DNA of 64,000 bases from Lineus longissimus (Eukaryota; Nemertea; Pilidiophora; Heteronemertea; Lineidae). The notes under the pieces were generated by a model, which had not been told where the DNA came from, ran no database searches, and saw only the letters and a program-made list of their open reading frames with translations. The stretch's first letter is position 1. The number at the start of each line of letters is the position of its first letter. Position numbers and translations under genes: made by a program. Of this stretch, positions 1 through 13,000 are shown in pieces. The stretch lies in assembly GCF_910592395.1 (NCBI RefSeq), contig NC_088319.1, forward strand, positions 15,064,001 through 15,128,000. Direction: 5' to 3'.

Positions 1-287
1 CGTTGATTAGACTTTCCTTCATGGCAGACAGCTGTTGGTTGTCACGTATCCAGTATCGATGTTCGTAATCAATACGTTCATAGAGGAAGGACTATGGCAG
101 TGTAAAGATGGATATCTGATGTCGTCAGGAAAATTTGCAAACATGCAGTGCGCTCACCCAAGTTGGTCTTTGACATGGTTGCGTGAACTTGTCCCCGATG
201 GCTCCAGACCAGACTTACCAGGCTCATTCATACGCCATAAAACGTATCCACGTTATCCACAACCAAGATAATGTGTAGCCACTACAA

Positions 288-410
288 AGACTAATCATTC
301 TGATATCGGCTAAAGTGGCGACCTGGGACCGATCTCTTCGTGAAGTTGATCAGCTCATTCTCAACACTCCCGTCTCGCATTAATGTTTCATCATGATGTT
401 TCATGTTATG
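288..410 (+). repeat. degenerate dispersed repeat, copy A
   Basis: The segment beginning ctaatcattctgatatcgg matches copy D at 3957-4080 over about 120 bases, with scattered substitutions and few indels, and shorter parts match copies B and C. In one frame it reads LIILISAKVA, and the same frame of copy D reads LIILMSVKVA, which suggests the repeat may derive from a coding sequence. Upstream of both A and B there is also a weak shared peptide pattern (NTFI followed later by CAHPS). The family is unknown to me. Confidence 0.55.
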
Positions 411-931
411 GTTATCCGGGGTGACAAGCCTTTTGGTGGATACTAGGGTTTCAAGCATTACAGGAAGATAGTTGGCCTAGCAACACGAGGTTTACCGAGA
501 ATAAAACTGATATCAACCCTTTTACTCCAAGTGAAGCTTTGGCCACTCGCACGTTTTCGCCAATTCCTCCTGTCCTTGGTGGATAATTGGTCAACCTGTA
601 TCCAGAGTGTGTGAAAATGCCGGAGAAAATTCCAAAACAAAAACAGTGTCTTTTGTGCAACACATTTATTACGATAAAGGTCGATTAGCAAGTGTTTCCA
701 GCGCACTGGCAGCATGCGTGTGCTCATCCGAGCCGAATTAAGAAGATGAATAAAGTGAGGGCACCATTGCTTACATAAGCAGACCAGAGAATCCTTCGAG
801 ATCTGTAAATCGGCCGAACAAAGATGTCGATATTGCCATGGGATGCAACTCACATAGGCTAACAAACACATCATACTTCGTAAAGAATGTTTATGTTGAC
901 ACATTACAATGGCGATAAGGTACATCATTGT

Positions 932-977
932 CGTACTTATCACCCTGATATCGCCTAAGTAGCAACCAGGGACAACT
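932..977 (+). repeat. degenerate dispersed repeat, copy B
   Basis: A short match to the core of copies A and D: cttatcaccctgatatcgcc followed by an AAGTAGCAACCAGGGAC segment comparable to AAAGTGGCGACCTGGGAC in copy A. In the shared frame it reads LITLISPK and then meets a stop. Only the core is convincing. Confidence 0.4.
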
Positions 978-1330
978 AATTGCCCATTAGTAAGACTACA
1001 TTCAGAATGCAAGTAATTCTCCAACCATCGATTTTAAAATGGTTGAGGATGGAGCATTCCTTTGTCGGATGAGGTGCAAGGCAAGGCAGTGTGTATTTGA
1101 ATAGCGATTTAGACTATACTTCACCCTGCTTGATCCTCAACACCACGAGAGGTGTCTTGGTCGCCGTGGGAATCACACGTTGTCACACGGACCCGCTTCT
1201 GGCCTCGACTATATTTATATCAACTGATACACCAATGTACCTCATTGGTGATGTATTGTTTCACGACATAACATTATCAACAGTCACAAAGAATGTCCGT
1301 CCAAAAAAACCCAGAAATTCTTTTTGCTCG

Positions 1331-1405
1331 AAACTAATCACTCTGATACCACCTAATGTGACAAACTGCCTAATATACTATCTTTATTGGTCATTCTCCT
1401 CATAA
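1331..1405 (+). repeat. degenerate dispersed repeat, copy C
   Basis: The core actaatcactctgatacc matches copies A and D and is followed by a diverged remainder that still shares ggtcattctc with copy D. The shared frame reads LITLIPPNVTN. It lies at the end of an open frame of about 100 codons (1091-1405) that I do not call as a gene. Confidence 0.4.
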
Positions 1406-3649
1406 AGGTTAATAATGGCCGATTGTAAGCCCTTAGAGATTTCATTAATATTGTATTGCATTTGTTATGTGACAGTCGCTGGGAGATAAATGAATGTACT
1501 TGGTAGATGGAGGAGCGATAAGAAGTGCCACAAAATGTCTTGTATCCAGGCAATGCTCCTATTTGTAACATCGGAGACAAAATAGAAAATTTGTTTTAAG
1601 TATCTAAAACAATCTAGATATAAGTGTCTAGTGTCATGGCGTCACCAAGTTGTCTTAAAATGTCTTCAATCTTATGGATTAGAGGAAACTTGTTTGATGT
1701 TAATAGATTAAAGTTGGTTTCCATCTGCTTCTCTGCCTCTTTGTTAGGACGCTGTCCTGTCATAGCTGACGTTTGTTTAATTTTTAAATTTTGTTCCCGA
1801 GATCAAATTTAATTCTATTGAATCCCTCAACATTTGTTTATCTGATGTATGCCAAGAATTCGATATGGCTTTATGCAGTGTTCTCTGCACTGGGATGAAC
1901 CTAATTCATTGGAAACTGTTTCCCCAGAAAGAAAACCTACTAAAATGTCAGCTTTTATCAACATGACCGAGAATATGGTGAATTGGAATTGACGCATACT
2001 ATTGAAAAACATCGCGCCCTTTTTCAATGTCAATAAATTGAACTGAATTATTTATTAGGACAGAGATTGACATTACCCTTCGTTTAGAAGCCAACCATTG
2101 TCAAGTTCTATTCTCAGCTTAGAATGTTGATATTTGTTTAAAAAAAGAAGATTCCTTATCAGTGGATTAATAACATTTCAATGATTTATTATATAGATTT
2201 AACCCTTCATGCCAGAACTAAAAAGTCCGTTTTGTTAAATGTCGCCATCTTATCTGTCTCACTGAGTTTTGGAAAAAATATATGACTCATGTCTGTGCAT
2301 GTCGTTAACATACAACTATATTTGATTTATACTTTCCAATGAACTTTGGTTTTTAGTCCAGTTAATGCGATAAGGACACAAGATCAGCCATACTCCTACG
2401 CGTTTGTGACGGCGTTTTATCGAAACATCGAACAATGAAACATCAAGGGTCATCAAGAGCAATAATGATAAATGTGACAAAGTATATTCAATAAGAATTC
2501 TTTATCTCCATGTATTTGTAATACCCATTTCTATAAATAAGCATCATTTTTTTTCCAAAGCAAAAGTTGCATTTTTGCGGTTGATGCTAATCCCATCAAG
2601 CGCACAAGCGAATGATATTTTGCGATTTCTTACGTCAATTGATTTACCTACCATGTAAGGGCAGGTGGGACCAGGTGGGACATCATAATGACTTTTATTT
2701 AAATGGTATTCTTCTACAAAAAGGTCGAAAGATTGCCATTCGCTGCTCAACTCTCCATAATCTGTGGTACACGCAGCGACTAGATTCTTAGTCAATAGAG
2801 TTACATGGCATTATCTCGGGCTCTTTCGAGGAACATCCGTCAGTGTATATCCGGCATAAACTAGATCGCCAACTCTGATATTTTAGAAGCCATATCGAAA
2901 TGTCGATACTTTCCGTGTTTCTTGAAAAATAAAGAAAGAAAGGAAGAATTTTCATCGACGATTTTTATTCAAACGTTTCTGTTCCAGTTACCAGAAATGG
3001 AATGAAAAGGATTTATTGTGCATACTTGTGTATTCTTCATTGTTGTCTGGTTTAAATGTTAAAAATACACCGTCCGGTGAAAGAGGATTCGGGCTCTACA
3101 GGAAGTCTTCGAGCTGGTGCTGAGGAAAGGGATGAATAAGAAGTATCACTCGTGGCTGAGTCTCATGAAGAAAGATTAGGGAAATTCCCACGTCACTCGA
3201 CACTGAAAGGCCACGATGTCATAATGGCAATGGATAGCAATCAAGCAACAAGTTTATTCAACTCAAATGTTTTCACAAAAAATATTTAATTTGTTACATT
3301 CTACATGTATCTGACTTGTTTCGACATCATTACAAGTAATCTATTCCCCTTTCCGAATAATTTTTCAAAAAGCATTAACTAATCATATTTCATTGAAATT
3401 ACGATAATACACGATGACACGATATTTTCGAGAATTTTCAATAAATATTTCCGACGGATTCCGAAAAAATACGATAACTTAAAAATTACCCAAAACAGAG
3501 TTTCAGTCACGTAATCGTTTTTCATTCAGTTCTACACGCCATTGACTTAGTTAATAATCTAGTTATTCAAGTCTTGAAGCAAAACCAAGTTTGTACGTGG
3601 ATCGAGTGGGAGATGATATTAAAAAAAACTCACATCGAATGCTTTGAAT

Positions 3650-3729
3650 ATGGCGGATTTTTTACAACATTTGTACAAACCTGGCAGTTTTTACAACATT
3701 TGTACATACATGGCAGTTTTTGCAACACC
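3650..3729 (+). repeat. short tandem repeat, about 30-bp unit, 2.6 copies
   Basis: Three successive units begin TGGCRG followed by a T-run; the first two continue ACAACATTTGTACA, and the third diverges after TGCAACACC. Spacing is about 29-31 bases. A short open frame crosses it, but the repeat explains its composition. Confidence 0.75.
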
Positions 3730-3956
3730 TCAGAAAACTATAACATTTAAGAAGTTTGCACTAAGTAAAATTCTTTATCCTCGGTCTGAATGTGTCATGA
3801 ATGATACATCGATTCCTCAAAGATTGGCTGAACTAATCCTCGCTGATGATGATGCTAAAGTTATTCTGAACAGACCAAACCTAAAATTAACCCAGACCAG
3901 ACTCATTCTTACTTCGTGTACACTACACCTAAGCAGATAAAATGTTTCAACTGGGA

Positions 3957-4080
3957 GAACTAATCATTCTGATGTCGGTTAAAGTGGCGAACCATCGGAC
4001 CGCCCTCCTCGTAAATGTTGATCTGGTCATTCTCAGCACTCTCTGCTCACATTAATATTTCATCCTGTTGCTTTATGTTG
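3957..4080 (+). repeat. degenerate dispersed repeat, copy D
   Basis: Best-preserved partner of copy A: the two align from ctaatcattctgat to the TTTCATC...TTTATGTT segment with most positions identical. The shared frame is open from the LIILMSV core to a TAA after CSH, as in copy A, where it ends after VSH. The matching frame and matching stop are why a coding origin is possible. Confidence 0.6.
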
Positions 4081-4099
4081 CATTCGTAACATTCATTGA

Positions 4100-7000
4100 A
4101 GTGGCAAACAATTTGCTGAGACAGGAGCTTTATGTTTTGCTGATCGGTGGAGGACTACTAATTGTTTTTAGGGTATCAACTACAGAGGAAATGGCGCATA
4201 GTGTCCGAATCTTAAAGCAAGGGCATGCAAAGACTGGTGATGGAAGGATGGAAAGGATGAAATTGTCAATTAAAAACATTTGCTATCTGTTTAAATGACA
4301 AACCCTTGACAAATACGTGTCTGATGAGAGCAGGGCGATTGCTTAGTGAACCTAGTCTGTATTTTGAACAATATCCGCCTGCATTATACTGCCCCGGTTA
4401 GTTTTGAGGTGAACTGCGCTGAACCCAGTTTGTTAAAATAACACTAATAATTTACAGCTGTCGCAGCCAACATCTTTCTCGAAAAACCAATATTAAAATG
4501 GTAAACGATAACATTGACATAAGCAATTGAAAAATGTCGTTGTCCCTCTGGCAATAAAACTAAATTATAAAGAAAAGCAAACATTATGCCGATATCTTTG
4601 TTATCAGTGATCTATTCTAGTTATGGCATTCGTAGAAATTTTATCATTCATCTGCAATAAGGAAATTGGCCATCACAGAAAAATCCATTAGTTCCGTCAC
4701 TAGCAAATGCATTTCCTTGTTGAAACATGGAAATGTCATTCGGATCGAAGTAACGCACACCTGGTTGCAAAAGTGTACGAATGAATTGCTTTGTGCACAG
4801 TTGAATGTAAGTGTTACATTGCGTTTCTTTGCCATTGGTAGTTAAGGCCAGTATCTAACACCCTGTAGGCTGTTTCGTGGGGGTCGATGTCATCATGATT
4901 CGAATAAGACTGTAAAACAATGGGAATTAAGTCCTTTGTGCGAACATGCTTTGTTTAAAGACAATAGACCGCATATTGGGATAGGTCTGAATTCATTATA
5001 CTGCATGGTAAGTGACAAAATGACGTGTTACTGGCGATAAACATGTGCTCTCAGTTGCTTTTGTCTCGTTCTTGTCGTGCTATGACAAACTAGTGCAGTG
5101 CAACTACAATCAGCCGTATCCTCATAGCAGCTTCCCCTCCCTAGTCTTATGCGGCTTTGGTATTCAACTGTAGGCCTAGAGCAAGCATTAATCGAAAAAG
5201 AAAATCGAAACACTTCATTTACATTCATTTGGTGATCACCTCTGGTGCACTTGTAGCATCTCGGGATGCTTCTTGGCCAAGAAGAAGAAAATATGCTGGT
5301 CTCGTTATCGCATTGTAAAAAGCCAGTAAATCGAGGAACAACATCAGCTGAGGTGAATACTTATTGTATATTGCCATATTTGATTGTTCAGAATCTAATT
5401 TAAATTGTCGTTTTTTACCTGCTTGATCTTTCAATGCCAGGTCAACTTCACCAGTTGAACTTATTGACCACTAGCTGCACATAGTGGCCAAAGTTCCTTC
5501 CATACGTACAGCGTGTCAGTAAAAGCCCTCTAGTCTTGAATAATGTTGGTAGATTAAATTGTATTTTGAATGCTTCGCAATTAGGTGCAGAATCATGGAA
5601 TTCCTTCTCAGAACGAGAAATGACACGACATCGTGATTACATGTATGGTTGAAAAACCATTTCGTCGCAGAATATGCAAAAGGCTTCATCATCTCGCTTC
5701 ATCCAACGCGTCAGTAAATCTTGTAATCAGCCTCAGCAACCGGAAGCAATTCATTTCAACACGCGTAGAGTATTAGGTATCAAACAGAACGTGCAATTGA
5801 CAGTTAATTCATTTTTGGCAGATACCTTTCGATATCTAGTTTTATTGTTGAACAAATTCAACTAAGATGCTGGAGGATATCTATCCAATGCACATAGTTG
5901 TCATTTACGGCATGGTGTTGTTCGATGTAAGAAGTAGTCAAACTAATTTACCCCCAATTTAGGCAAACATGATAGTATGGATGAATTCTGTGAACCCACT
6001 GGCAAACACAGTTTCCTCAAACCGCTGTGTACATTCATAAAAAGAAATAAGCACTACAGGCCATCACTTTTTGTGTTACGTTATCGTACGTCTATCTCAT
6101 TTTCTTGCCAATTATTCGCGGTCCCACCGCGGAAAAATTCTCTTCCCGGAGGCAACTTCATTCAATTAACAAAACGAAATACACCTTAAAAGCTTTCTCC
6201 ATTACAAATGAATTCACTCTCTTAATCGCCTGATTCATTTGATTACACTGACACGAAACTGAACCTCTATGGATTATCACACTGAATCAACAGGCTTCCA
6301 ACCATTTGCATTCACAAAAATGGACATGGGCGTAATTTGAAGAAAAAATAGACATTATAGACAACAAGATACACACTTTTGCCATCTACGTGGTTCTTCC
6401 AAATTCGTTCACATGATGGACGAAAACATGGATGTTATCTTGGTTATTTTGAAGAAAAGTGAAAAAAGCCTTCCATCGATCTCGTCCATGGTATTCAGAC
6501 GGCCTATAATGAACCGCCCACTAAGAAAATGGCTCAGGATCTTTTGTAGTTGAGAGAGATAACTTATTCGAAGTGATTCTCGATAGGCATTAGGCAGATC
6601 ACTTATTAATGAATTACTTAATGGATCACTGTTGCTAAACAACTTCAAAGGGTTAACCCAATTAAAACAAATTTCTCGACATGACTTTGATATGATATAA
6701 AGTAACTGACTCTAACTAAAAAATCTTCCAAAGGCAGACACTGTTTGTCGATGGCATATTCCCTAGGGTAAACCCATAAATATTTGTTGCATTCGACTCA
6801 TGTCGGTACTCTTGTGTATTCGTAGACCAAGCCAATTAGCAGTGGGAACTTCAAAGTATGAGGCAAGGTAAGAAAAAGTCACTTGCGGGTACCGAGAGCA
6901 AAAACCACTTTGATAAAACATTCAGAAATATGAATATCGAACGGCAACAAACCCAGATATCATATTCTCAACTTTCAACCTGTATTTCTGCGACGGGAAA

Positions 7001-10000
7001 AATAGCTTTGATCTATGGTCAGACGTAGAAGATGTTGTTATATTAGCTTAAGGAATTTGGTCTTTAAGAAGACAGATGTATGATTTTTCTCAGAGCAACA
7101 CGATTTTCCGTCTCATTACTTTGATTGGAAACGCTTCTTTCAAGGGACTAATTATTAAGAAACACTTGTTTTCCTAAGGCATATTGAACAATGTATTGCA
7201 TTTGCAATGCCTCTAGGACATGTGATCGAGCGAGGAATAACGTATACATGTACATGTATCTTTTTTAATGCATTCGATTGTAGGATGCTGTACATAAAAT
7301 GTAAGGTTTTATGATACAATACCGATTACCAGCATGATGTAAGGCTTCATGAAATCATAGATATAACATAGAGATAACTAAAGATGATTCTCGATATAAC
7401 GAAACATATTGAAAACAACTGATAACGACTATACAATCAATGAGAGTGGTATTGTACACCGCGCCAAGAGTAGTCAAATTGCGAAATTTCATCAGCGATG
7501 TTCTTGCCATGAAGAAGAAGAATGAGACAACAAAGACGAAAAAATGAAGAACAAGATGACGGGCAAAAAGAAGATTGTCCTGGCATTCGTGTTAACGGAT
7601 TAGTCTTATTAGCCAAGCTGCGCCTGCAGCCGTTGATTTGATTTGAAGCAGGTAAGAAGTTTAAGGGAAAGCCACAGAAGTGACTCATGCAGAATGCGTC
7701 TTTGTTACCGTTCAAACACCCCTGTAGGCATTTGGAATTGCTTCCTGTCTAGGCCAAAGCACCCATATCATCTTGCCTCAGACATATTAGAGGAGTAGGA
7801 ACAAACAGGCCACGGAAGTTGTGACCAAATAATTTGGCAAATCATGCGGACTTAAAATTAGCGAGAAGCAAATGTCAGAGTTGCCTTCCTGTGTTGTGCC
7901 TGGCTGAATGTCTATCGCTCGAGGCGGTACCTTATGCTACGTTGGATTGTATGGGTTTCTGAGTCTAGTGTCGAGAGCCAGGGAAAGTAAAGGGCTGTCG
8001 TGATGGCATTAGCTCTTTTGGGTTCCTTCAGTTCAATCAATGTATGCATGATCAGGCATAGAAACGGACAGTTTTCGGACAAACAGCTGACTGAAAGTGT
8101 GAATCAATGATCATCTTCGGTGATTAGTCCCGCATGCAAAATTCCCAGATTTTTCCCGGAACCACTGCGCAGTGCTTTACTCTTTGACATCCAGTCAATA
8201 CTCACAAAGAAGCCAATAATGAGAAAGGATAAGACTATTCCCCGCTCCTTTTTTCTTTGGAGTGACAACAGAAAGAAAAATATTGATATCGGAAATGTTG
8301 ATTCGTGTGGCCACGCAACCAGCACTGTTCTATTTGCTTGAAAATAGTTTCTGTTTTTTTTTACCCAAGAAGAATAGATGAAGAAGACAGATAAACATTG
8401 CCCTCACTGCCCAGACCTCAACTACTCTGTCTTGTAATCAGAACAATTTTTACTTAAGGGTTGACCATTGGTGCCGAAAGTCCAATCAATGCTTATGTTA
8501 TTGTACATCTCATACATTTTCGCCCCCGCTTGGACGTCAAGTTTCTATAAACAAAATACATGTACTTCATACAATGGTATTGTCATACGAATTCCTTTAG
8601 CCATACCCAATCGAATATATCTTATAGTTCTCAGTATCGGAACTGATGACCCAATGTGATATCCAATCAATGTGTTCTTGCAACAGCACTTTAATTCACC
8701 TTAACAGATGCTTGTACAGAACTCATTTATCATCAAAACATTATAACAAAGAAAGGTTACTTTTCACATTTCAACTTCGTTGAAAACTCAAAAAGCAAAA
8801 ACAATCCTCTGATGTTATCAATCTAACTCAAAGCAGAAAAAGGTCAGAATCGCGGGAAATTAAACCTTTGGGACTACTAGCAAACAGGGAGACTATCATA
8901 AAGTGTTGATCAAGTTCGAATCAAAGAACTCCATTACGTTCGACCTTCACTCTAGGGACACGAACACGGGGTGATTTCAAAATTGCTTTTGACTCTGAAT
9001 GAATTAAAGGGTATCTCACTAATGATCACTCCACGGGTGATAAAGTCAAATTAAATCAATTTGCCAGGACGCGAGTGTACTCGGTTAGAGAGTCCGTTCA
9101 CTTCGCCGTATCAATGAATGGTGTAAGAACGAAATTAATGAAATGGAGGTGACTTGTTGATGACACTGGTCTGCTTGATGGGTGAAATGAATGCGATAGG
9201 AAGAGCTGTGACGAGTGGATAATAATCAGTTTGTCCACTTGTCATTTCTTGATTCAACAGGGGTCAGTTGGTCCTGATGACTGGTGTAAAATTGAATACA
9301 TTCCCCTGGAGATTTACTTACCCGATTGTCCGAGAATATGGCAATTTTGCATGATTCATTTTATAATATTCCGGCATCAGTATTTGTTGGTGAAAAGCAC
9401 ATAAGGCGCCCATATGGTAATACTCATTGCAGAACGGTGACCCAAACTTCAATATGACAAGATGTCACCACTGTTTGAATAACCTGACACCCTCATTACT
9501 TCCTTCCGATGTCATGTTTGTCCACGGCTATCACGCCGAGACCTCGGAATCGTTTTTTACCTGGATAATAGCTTTAGCCTCTGTAATTACCGCCGGATTG
9601 ACGTGATGCATAACAGAGCTGGGCTCGGATAAACTGGCGGATGACTCTGCGTTCATGAAGTTCACATACGGTGGACACCGGCGAGTGGCACTCTTCCTAA
9701 AAGCATATTTCCGTTTCAAGGTGTCTTATTTTGCAAAGGTTGCGTATGTGAAATTCTGTATTCTAAAACAAATGAGTCGAGTTTCAGATCACTTTGAGCA
9801 TTTTTCAAATTGGCATGAGTCAATGAAGCGTCATCTATTTCAATTTCAAATTTCAAATACATGACAATATGCACGTCACGTGACCAGTGACCTTCAAAGT
9901 TCCGAAATACATATTTATTCATCGGCTCTGTCTCCAAATTTGACAGCTCCAATCTGCATGAGCTTGAACCGTAATCTAACATTCGGGGCATTTCTCCCTG

Positions 10001-13000
10001 AGAGATTCAATCACAGCAAAATAAGACGGTGAATTACGGAAACGTTGAAAACAGAGATCTTGAGAACAAATCAATTTTAATATAAATCAAACGGACGTCC
10101 ACCAATTTCTCGGGGGATATCCAAGTACATTAACAAACTGTTCATATCCCGTTTGAGTCCTGTTTTGGTTACTGATATGTTTTAAACATGATTTTAGGAT
10201 AAGAAAACGTACATTGTTTATCCCTAAGTTGTGTCATTAAATTCAACCTCTATCAATAGTTGTCAAAAAATCGTTTTCGGATCCAGTTTGCCTGAAGTCC
10301 GTAGCGCAACAGTCACGTCTTATCAATGTCTTTAAGTATTTCTTTCTGCGTTGGCCGTTCTTTTTACGCACCATTTTGAAGAGAACCAGCGATGATCATG
10401 CATAGGAAATGTGACCTTGTTCGGTTTTAGTTTCCCCATTTTAAGAAAAATGCTTATTAATAGCGAAGGATTTTTTTCTTATCACCTTTGCGCTTAACAA
10501 GCCAGCGGCAGTCAGATTTTGTGCGTTACCTTGTCATCTGCCAGTAATCTCCCCATTAAGGTTGACACTTCTAGTCCGTCTTGAAAAATGCGGATGACAG
10601 GCTTCATGAGCCCTTGAAGATGATCCCGACGGAATGGTTAGATGAGCCCATTTTCAAAGTCATCTAAAAACAATATAGGTGAATAAACTGCCTTATTAAA
10701 AATATGGATTAGTCTAAAACACGACCTTTGTTCTTGGCTGCCGTTCTTTGATAAGACGATCCACCTTCAAAGTTCGAAAAGTGATTTGAAAAAGGCAAGA
10801 GAGCTATAGAAAAATTCAAAGAGGAAATTCAGGCAAAAAATTACACCTTGAAGGATGAGCCGGCGAATCAGCGCAGCAGCTAAGATCAAAGACGGACGAC
10901 TTCCTCCTGATAAGAAGAATAATTGCTAAATGAAGTCACATCACATTACAAAAAGACCCAGTTAAACCATGGACAAGAGAGAACGTAGAACATATTTTTT
11001 TAACAATCATAAGCTTAATTCACACCAGTCTTCAGAGTTACGTGTACTTAAAACCTACGTGACCTCAGCAACCCGTTTATGAGTTCAAGCAATTTCTCCG
11101 ACAGTTCTACCATGTCAAACAATCGCTATCGCGGTGTTGGTAACGCCAGGAGTGTCTTTAATGGTGGCGGGATTGTTGCCGCTGGGAAAGTCATATCCGG
11201 GAACCGTCTGAGCGTGTTTTATCACGAAGATCTTTCCTGTCAATTATCACCAATCCATTAGATACTAATAGTCTCCTTTTTATACTATCGCACAAATAGG
11301 TTATAATGATAAGCGATATTGATAATGGATTAGCGTGGTGTGTGAATATGGTGTATCGAAAAACCTTCACCAAGTTTGGCAATCACAATCGAGGAAAAAC
11401 ATTTAAAATTGTCTTTCATCGAAATGATTGACAAGCTCATCATTTCTTTAGAAATAGGTGGACTGTATGTTAGTATTTTATTATGGTTATTGTCGTACTG
11501 CTTAGTCCATCATCTCTATGAAAGATATCAAGTGAGAAAATAGGTTCTTGTTTCTTAGTACCCTCCTAGTAACATGCATTGTAAGATACTTTTTGAAAGA
11601 AATTGACGGAAGAGTGTTCTTCTTTTAGATATATATAATTATGATTAGGAAGGAAACTCACGCTTAGTCAAGGCGAGCACATGTATCTCGAAAGGACAAG
11701 TACTTTTCATAGTCGAGATTATAACATGTAAAGTATCAATACTTCAAGGAACTTTGTATAGAATCTTTAAGGATCATTGTTAAATACCAAACAATTGCCA
11801 AATAACGACTTTAATTCATATTAAAACACACTGTCCATTACTCGAGTGTTGGATGGAACAGTAATAGTTGATATAAGTTCACCAGATATCATTGACCTCT
11901 CTGATCAATACACCATTAGGAAGTCGGATAAGAACGAGGACAGCTGCAAAATAAGAGCCTCAGGTATCTTTGGAAGGGCCAAATGTTACTATGCTGATTT
12001 TCTTCTTGCATATTCATAGCCAGATCCAATATTCATGGGAGCTCCAACATCTGTGACCATCGTTGATGAAAATCTTCTTGGTCATTCTTTAGTGCGTTCT
12101 TACTTTTTTCGCATTGTTTGATGAGCCACCGTTTTTCTGATTAGTATCCGGGATTCTTTTATATTTTCCTACATTTTTTCCATCTATTTCTGATTATTCC
12201 CCTTTTTGTTATTATCATTCGGAAAAGGTTGGGAAAGGTCAGAGTAAATAGTGTGTGTAAGTACCGGTATATGCTTCGCTATGGAAAATAAAATTTCCGA
12301 ACAGAGTTTTGTGTATACACCGCATTAGTTCCAATTCTACGTCGTATAATTTACCATGAGTGCAATTCCTTTTCTTTACTAATTTGCATATAGTCTTTTG
12401 TCAATAGAAACCATTCAAATAGAGAAGGATTCTTGTAATAATGACGATTTCAACCAACGGCTTCTTGTCCACCAAGGTATAGAGAATCTAGGTCATACGG
12501 ACTATTTCACAGAAAGACTCCTCAAATTCAGCCTGAGAGGCGACACCACGTTAGATTTGAACACCACAGATGACTTTATGCCCTCAGCATAGCACTATTG
12601 GTAAAGCTGGTTAAGGATGAGTCTCTCAGACACTGTTGTCCCGACGGATTAGCCACAGGCACACGATCAGTGTTTCGTATTGCAAATAGCTCATCTCGAC
12701 GTTTTTCTCTTTTTCAGGAAGGGTATTTCGACAACAGACAGTTCTGATCCACAAGGGACTTTCTGGCGGATAGAGAAAATATGGTGATTCGTATTAAGGC
12801 GTATCAGAGAGTCTGAGACTTGAATTAAACTTTCAGACGTCTTCTACTACTCGAGTTGTCGACTGAGGCGATAAAACCAAGGATCTACACACTCCAGTTA
12901 ATAGAAGTGTCCCCTATCAGAAAATATTTGCCCAGGTGTTGCACATTGAAGGATTCGATTCTCGTACTTTTAAGGAATTCCGTGTTGGGATCGTAAAATA

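Larger units (their letters stand above)
1..3649. other. non-coding region with degenerate repeats
   Basis: No gene is supported here. The stretch contains three of the four degenerate copies of a dispersed repeat described separately (near 288, 932 and 1331). A 188-codon minus-strand open frame at 1024-458 starts with TTG, has no recognisable motif and no convincing splice sites, so I leave it uncalled. From 1,420 to 3,640 I see nothing beyond AT-rich unique-looking sequence. Confidence 0.5.

Noticed and set aside
458-1024. 188-codon minus-strand open frame
   Set aside because: Starts with TTG, has no domain or splice context, and overlaps repeat copy B. One frame of this length by chance in 64 kb is not surprising.
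11079-11261. 60-codon ATG frame rich in Ser, Asn and Gly
   Set aside because: Weak start context and no other supporting signal.
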